Positions 41,430 to 45,385 of a stretch of DNA of 45,385 bases are shown here, in pieces. The DNA comes from Bordetella parapertussis (lineage in GTDB: Bacteria > Pseudomonadota > Gammaproteobacteria > Burkholderiales > SG8-41), in the NCBI GenBank assembly GCA_945864585.1, contig CAMBCF010000031.1, forward strand, positions 1 through 45,385, written 5' to 3'. How positions within the stretch are numbered: position 1 is the stretch's first letter; every line of letters begins with the position of its first letter. The notes under the pieces were generated by a model. The model saw only the letters and a list, made by a program, of their open reading frames with translations, ran no database searches and had not been told where the DNA came from. A program made the translations under genes and the position numbers.

Positions 41430-42056
41430 TTACAACCAGTACGCAGTTTCGGTCATCGCTTTCGATGACGCCTTCATCGCGGCTTTCACCGGCTCAGGCA
41501 ATTCCGTCCCGCCGTGATTGAGCGCACTGGCGGCATGTTTCGCCTCGTCGTCCCGCATCTGTTGCAGAATCGCGCGGCTTTTATGATCATCCGCCGGCAA
41601 CCGCGCCAGATGGCCCTCGAGGTGCTTTACCACCTGCCGCTCGGTTTCCGCCAAAAATCCGAGATTCCACTTGTCTCCGAGTAAGCCGGCCACCGCGCCG
41701 ATCGCAAACGAGCCCGCATAAAACAGTGGATTCAACACACTCTTGCTGCCGCCCAATTCGGCGATGCGCCGCTCGGTCCACGCCAGATGCTCGGTCTCTT
41801 CCTGTGCGGCTTGGGTTAGCGCCTCGCGCGCGGTCGAATCGCGCGCCGTCATTGCTTGCCCCTGATACAACGCCTGCGCGCACACTTCTCCTGTGTGATT
41901 GACGCGCATCAGCGACGCCGACAAGCGGCGCTGCGCATCCTCAAGGGGCGCCTCGACGCACGCGTCTCCCGGCACGCCCCGCAAGGTTTGCGCGGGCGCG
42001 AACAGCGTGCGCAAACCTTTGTCGAAACCCACGATAAGTCGATCGATGTTGATCAT
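41430..42056 (-). CDS. coq7: Demethoxyubiquinone hydroxylase Coq7
   Basis: The protein has 208 residues. It is a di-iron monooxygenase that hydroxylates 2-polyprenyl-3-methyl-6-methoxy-benzoquinol in ubiquinone synthesis, acting at the inner membrane. Iron ligands are in [19 protein letters not shown] (E), [20 protein letters not shown] (E-x2-H), [14 protein letters not shown] (E), and MRDDEAKHA (E-x2-H). The length is normal for bacterial Coq7. The start overlaps the trpC stop by 3 bp (its ATG begins inside the TGA region), so it follows the trp genes in one transcript. Confidence 0.96.
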   Translation of the reverse strand: MINIDRLIVGFDKGLRTLFAPAQTLRGVPGDACVEAPLEDAQRRLSASLMRVNHTGEVCAQALYQGQAMTARDSTAREALTQAAQEETEHLAWTERRIAELGGSKSVLNPLFYAGSFAIGAVAGLLGDKWNLGFLAETERQVVKHLEGHLARLPADDHKSRAILQQMRDDEAKHAASALNHGGTELPEPVKAAMKASSKAMTETAYWL

Positions 42057-42859
42057 GCGGCCACCACACTTGTGACGAACAAACGCTCCAATTCGACACC
42101 CGGCTCCGGCGCGCGCATGAACGCTTCGCCCACCAGGAAACAGTTCACTTTGCGCGAGCGCATCAACGCCACGTCGGCGGTTTTCAGGATGCCGCTTTCG
42201 GTGATGACGATGCGATTCGCGGGCACGCGATCCAGCAAGCCCAGTGTCGTACCCAGCCTGGTTTCAAAGGTGCGCAGGTTGCGGTTGTTGATGCCGATTA
42301 ACGGCGTAGTCAGTTTCAGCGCAGTATCCAGTTCTTCGCCGTCATGCACTTCCACCAGCACCGCGAGCCCGAGGCTCATCGCCACCGATTCCAGCTCGCG
42401 CAGTTGCGGCAAATCCAGCGCCGCCACGATCAACAATATGCAATCGGCGCCCGCCGCCCGCGCCTCGTACACCTGGTACGGGTCGATCATGAAATCCTTG
42501 CGCAGCACCGGCAAAGCGCAGGCGGCGCGCGCGGCCTGCATATGCGCGATGCTGCCCTGGAAAAATTGCTGATCCGTCAACACCGAAAGGCAGGCGGCGC
42601 CGTGCTGCTGGTAACTTTTCGCAATCAACGCGGGCTCGAAATGTTCGCGCAGCATGCCTTTGCTCGGACTCGCCTTCTTGATCTCGGCAATCACCGCGGA
42701 CTTACCCGCGGCGATTTTCGCGCGCAACGCACCGGCAAAATCGCGCGGTGGCGCGGCGAGGTTAGCTTGCCGTTCAACGCCAGCCAGCGGCGCGGCAAGT
42801 TTTGCGGCAGCCACTTCCTGCGCTTTGACCGCAACGATGCGGCGCAAAATATCTGACAT
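42053..42859 (-). CDS. trpC: Indole-3-glycerol phosphate synthase
   Basis: The protein has 268 residues. It closes the indole ring from CdRP in tryptophan synthesis. The TIM barrel has [18 protein letters not shown] with the catalytic Lys, [18 protein letters not shown] with the general-acid Lys, [13 protein letters not shown], and [16 protein letters not shown]. It is a stand-alone enzyme, not fused to TrpF. It lies 32 bp downstream of trpD and overlaps coq7. Confidence 0.97.
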   Translation of the reverse strand: MSDILRRIVAVKAQEVAAAKLAAPLAGVERQANLAAPPRDFAGALRAKIAAGKSAVIAEIKKASPSKGMLREHFEPALIAKSYQQHGAACLSVLTDQQFFQGSIAHMQAARAACALPVLRKDFMIDPYQVYEARAAGADCILLIVAALDLPQLRELESVAMSLGLAVLVEVHDGEELDTALKLTTPLIGINNRNLRTFETRLGTTLGLLDRVPANRIVITESGILKTADVALMRSRKVNCFLVGEAFMRAPEPGVELERLFVTSVVAA

Positions 42860-42891
42860 AAAATAGGGTTAAAGCAAATGCCTGCATCAAT

Positions 42892-43914
42892 TCATTTAAC
42901 GGCGCGCGTATGCGCCACAAACCGATCGAGCTGATTGCGCGCAGCCCCGGTGGCGATTGTCGCCAGCGCCATCGTCACGCCGTCCGCCAGGGACGCCGCC
43001 AGGCCCGCGACATAAATACTCGCGCCCGCGTTGAACGCCACGATGTCGCGCGCTGCGCCCGGATTATTATCCAACGCCGCAAGCAGCATCGCTTTCGAGG
43101 CCTCGATGCCATCCACACGCAGCGCCGCCGCGTCGCACGTCTTAAGGTGCACATCGGACGGCTGCACCTCGTACTCGCGCACCTCGCCATTCTTCAACTC
43201 GGCGATCAGGGTCGGACCGCACAGCGAAATCTCGTCCAGACCTTCGCGCCCATGCACGATCATCACGCGCCGGCTGCCCAGCCGTTGCAGCACGCGCGCC
43301 TGGATGCCGACGAGATCGGGATGAAACACGCCCATCACCTGCTGCTTTGCGCCCGCCGGGTTGGTGAGCGGGCCGAGGATATTGAATATTGTTTTCACAC
43401 CAAGTTCGCGGCGCACCGGTGCGGCATATTTCATCGCGCTGTGGTGGTTGGGTGCGAACATGAAGCCGACGCCGACATCGTTGATCGACTTCGCCACTTG
43501 ATCCGGCGCGAGATTGATATTGGCGCCGAGCGCCTCCAGCACATCGGCGCTGCCGCTTTTGCTCGATACCGAACGTCCGCCGTGCTTGGCGACTTTGGCG
43601 CCGGCCGCCGCCGCGACAAACATTGCCGCGGTCGAAATGTTAAAGGTGTGCGCCGCATCACCGCCGGTGCCGCAGGTGTCGATCAAATTCGGCGCATCGT
43701 CCACCGGCACTTGGGTGGCAAACTCGCGCATCACTTGCGCGGCGGCGGAAATTTCGCCGATGGTTTCTTTTTTAACACGCAGGCCCGCGATGATGGCGGC
43801 GATCAGCGTGGCAGACACCTCGCCACTCATGATGCTGCGCATCAGCAAGAGCATTTCCTCATGGAAAATTTCGCGATGTTCAACGATGCGCGCAAGCGCT
43901 TGCTGCGGGGTCAT
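42892..43914 (-). CDS. trpD: Anthranilate phosphoribosyltransferase
   Basis: The protein has 340 residues. It transfers the phosphoribosyl group of PRPP to anthranilate. The PRPP-binding block is [19 protein letters not shown], followed by [20 protein letters not shown], and [20 protein letters not shown] is the anthranilate-side motif. Size and order are typical. The second gene of trpG-trpD-trpC, it starts 32 bp after the trpG stop. Confidence 0.97.
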   Translation of the reverse strand: MTPQQALARIVEHREIFHEEMLLLMRSIMSGEVSATLIAAIIAGLRVKKETIGEISAAAQVMREFATQVPVDDAPNLIDTCGTGGDAAHTFNISTAAMFVAAAAGAKVAKHGGRSVSSKSGSADVLEALGANINLAPDQVAKSINDVGVGFMFAPNHHSAMKYAAPVRRELGVKTIFNILGPLTNPAGAKQQVMGVFHPDLVGIQARVLQRLGSRRVMIVHGREGLDEISLCGPTLIAELKNGEVREYEVQPSDVHLKTCDAAALRVDGIEASKAMLLAALDNNPGAARDIVAFNAGASIYVAGLAASLADGVTMALATIATGAARNQLDRFVAHTRAVK

Positions 43915-43946
43915 GCGTGAACTCCGTCCATGGTCTCATTCATCGT

Positions 43947-44513
43947 TTATGCGCCTTCCAGAAAATTTTTCAGCAGGGCATGGCCGTGTTCGGTGAGTAT
44001 CGATTCCGGGTGAAACTGCACGCCCTCAACCGCCAGCGATTTATGACGCACACCCATGATCTCGCCGTCATCCGTCCATGCGGTCACTTCAAAACAGGCG
44101 GGCAGGCTTTCGCGCTCGATCACCAGCGAGTGATAACGCGTGGCCTGAAATCCGGCGGGCAGACCTTTGAACACGCTGCTGCTGTTATGCTGAATCGCCG
44201 AGGTCTTGCCGTGCATCAGTTGCTTGGCATGCACGATTTTGCCGCCGAACGCCTGACCGATGCTTTGATGTCCCAGGCACACCCCGAGTATCGGCAGCTT
44301 ACCCGCAAAGTGACGGATCGCCGCTACCGAAATGCCCGCTTCGTTCGGTGTGCAGGGACCGGGCGAGATGACGATGCGCGCCGGTTTCAGCCGCTCGACA
44401 CCTTCGAGCGTGATGTCGTCGTTACGAAATACCCGCACCTCCTCGCCCAGCTCGCCGAAATACTGCACCAGGTTATAGGTGAACGAATCGTAGTTGTCGA
44501 TGACCAGCAGCAT
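43947..44513 (-). CDS. trpG: Anthranilate synthase component II (glutamine amidotransferase)
   Basis: The protein has 188 residues. It supplies ammonia from glutamine to TrpE. The class I amidotransferase triad is visible: catalytic Cys in [18 protein letters not shown], and His/Glu in [13 protein letters not shown]. The N-terminus [20 protein letters not shown] and [12 protein letters not shown] are typical; this copy may also serve as PabA in folate synthesis. No trpE lies immediately upstream, where an L,D-transpeptidase gene is found. Confidence 0.97.
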   Translation of the reverse strand: MLLVIDNYDSFTYNLVQYFGELGEEVRVFRNDDITLEGVERLKPARIVISPGPCTPNEAGISVAAIRHFAGKLPILGVCLGHQSIGQAFGGKIVHAKQLMHGKTSAIQHNSSSVFKGLPAGFQATRYHSLVIERESLPACFEVTAWTDDGEIMGVRHKSLAVEGVQFHPESILTEHGHALLKNFLEGA

Positions 44514-44596
44514 GGGCAGGTGCGGTAACGCAAGTTGTTGAATGGCTTGCGATTATACGCCGGGATCACTGGCCGACGGGCGCGAACTCAAACCCC

Positions 44597-45385
44597 TCAG
44601 CCGGCGCCTTCGTAGACGATTTTCCAGCCGCCGGATTCCTTCATCCAGTATTGGCGTTTGCGCGACTGGCCGGCAAGGTTGCTGCTGTCGTAATCCTGAT
44701 CGAAGGTAACTACCGCGAGATCGGCTGCGCCCGGATAAAAAAACATGCTGACGTTCTCGAGCTTGACCTTGATCCAGGTTTTGCCGGCGTTGACGCGATA
44801 CTTGTGTTCCGCCCACGCCTCGAATTTTAGCTTACCGGTGGAAAATTTTGCGCTCGAGTAATGCCGGAGATAGTTATCGGTGTTGAGGCTTTCCCAATCA
44901 CGCCGCCAGCCTTCCAGCGCCAGGCTCAGGTCTTGCCGCACCGCGCGCGCGGCATCCGCGCTCGACCATTCAATGCCGTTGGCGATGATTACCGGCGTCA
45001 CGCCCACCTGCGCGCTCGCGGCAATGGTCATAAAATCTTCGTTGGTGAGCGCCACACAGCCATTACTCGCGCGCGGCGGCCGGCTATAGGTGTCGAACGG
45101 CACACCGTGCAGCCAGATGCCGCTGCCGTTGCGCCCGGCGCGCTTATCCCACTCATTGGGATAATTGATCGGCAACGCGCCCACGCCATATTGTCCGGCC
45201 AGTTTGCCGTATTTTTGGTTCAACTGATCGCGCGAGATGCTGCCGGTTACGTGATACACGCCCAGCGGCGTTTTGTTGTCGCCTTCGCGGAATTTGTCCA
45301 TGCCCTGTTTGCCGATGGTGACGTAGTAATCGGCAACGTAGCGCGCTTCGCCATTCTGGTTTTCGTAAACGTAGAGCGTGGATTT
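44597..45385 (-). CDS. L,D-transpeptidase with C-terminal NTF2-like domain (5' end outside window)
   Basis: The frame is open to the window end (first visible residues KSTLYVYENQNGEARYVADY), so the N-terminus is missing; 262 residues are visible. The YkuD/ErfK-like domain has DNKTPLGVYHVTG and the catalytic stretch WLHGVPFDTYSRPPRASNGC, in which His and the nucleophile Cys of S-N-G-C-V-A-L are kept. Such enzymes make 3-3 cross-links in peptidoglycan or attach proteins to it. The last ~110 residues (DLSLALEGWRRDWESLNTDN, then YWMKESGGWKIVYEG) look like a SnoaL/NTF2-type module, a known pairing. An internal ATG at 45301 is not the real start. Confidence 0.9.
   Translation of the reverse strand, partial: KSTLYVYENQNGEARYVADYYVTIGKQGMDKFREGDNKTPLGVYHVTGSISRDQLNQKYGKLAGQYGVGALPINYPNEWDKRAGRNGSGIWLHGVPFDTYSRPPRASNGCVALTNEDFMTIAASAQVGVTPVIIANGIEWSSADAARAVRQDLSLALEGWRRDWESLNTDNYLRHYSSAKFSTGKLKFEAWAEHKYRVNAGKTWIKVKLENVSMFFYPGAADLAVVTFDQDYDSSNLAGQSRKRQYWMKESGGWKIVYEGAG

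Noticed and set aside
42910-43920. Long plus-strand open frame opposite trpD
   Set aside because: It is the antisense shadow of a strongly conserved gene in high-GC DNA; composition is Arg/His-rich with no domain.
1-45385. CRISPR arrays, tRNA or rRNA genes
   Set aside because: No regularly spaced direct repeats, cloverleaf patterns or rRNA segments were seen.

Overview
The window looks like a chromosomal segment of a high-GC betaproteobacterium, probably an uncultured Burkholderiales-like lineage. Two things suggest this. The right third carries a housekeeping block typical of that class: tyrS divergent from an M23 peptidase and anmK, then erpA, bactofilin, argC, rplM-rpsI, coq7 and trpGDC. 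The left two thirds carry many Bug-type (tripartite tricarboxylate transporter, TTT) solute receptors, an expansion characteristic of Burkholderiales and relatives. I see no rRNA, tRNA or CRISPR array.

Layout. 1-1312: the 3' end of an IS4-family transposase, then a two-gene cassette of an HTH regulator and a nucleotidyltransferase-fold protein that resembles a toxin-antitoxin or abortive-infection pair, with palindromes over its promoter. 1328-3744: a GST, a GFA-type zinc protein, an atypical SDR and a hydrolase remnant. 3812-9347: a Bug receptor, a MidA-type methyltransferase, a thiolase-like/DUF35 pair, a thioesterase and an NAD-dependent epimerase. 9380-29693: an accessory region dominated by Bug receptors (13 in the whole window, one of them a pseudogene) with cupins, a carboxymuconolactone decarboxylase-like protein, an acyl-CoA dehydrogenase-like protein and an NHL beta-propeller. 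No TctA/TctB membrane subunits are present. 29860-32232: a small lipoprotein, a TauE/SafE permease, a truncated rhodanese-ChrB gene and a decayed LVIVD-repeat gene. 32267-45385: the conserved core block, ending inside an L,D-transpeptidase gene.

The most notable item is a selenoprotein gene at 19648-21378 on the minus strand. Two ORF halves that look like separate genes are one 577-codon frame interrupted by a single TGA at 21085-21087, lying in the sequence A-A-[TGA]-G-S-C-A-T-A-C. This is the UGSC motif of a (seleno)protein family. A GC hairpin that fits the bacterial SECIS layout follows 19 nt after the TGA. An ordinary gene caller would split this gene and lose the active-site residue.

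The accessory part shows active decay. A hydrolase and an LVIVD protein appear to have internal in-frame deletions. An isoaspartyl peptidase and a rhodanese-ChrB gene have lost their 3' parts, and one Bug gene carries two nonsense codons and a frameshift. Dispersed intergenic repeats of several kinds are present: CACAGAT repeats, palindromic GTCATTCC-type repeats, GTAGCCC hairpins and C/G-rich CCCCTCC repeats. Some have been incorporated into gene ends, namely the 5' end of the Bug gene at 15339 and the 3' end of the YdcF gene at 40026.
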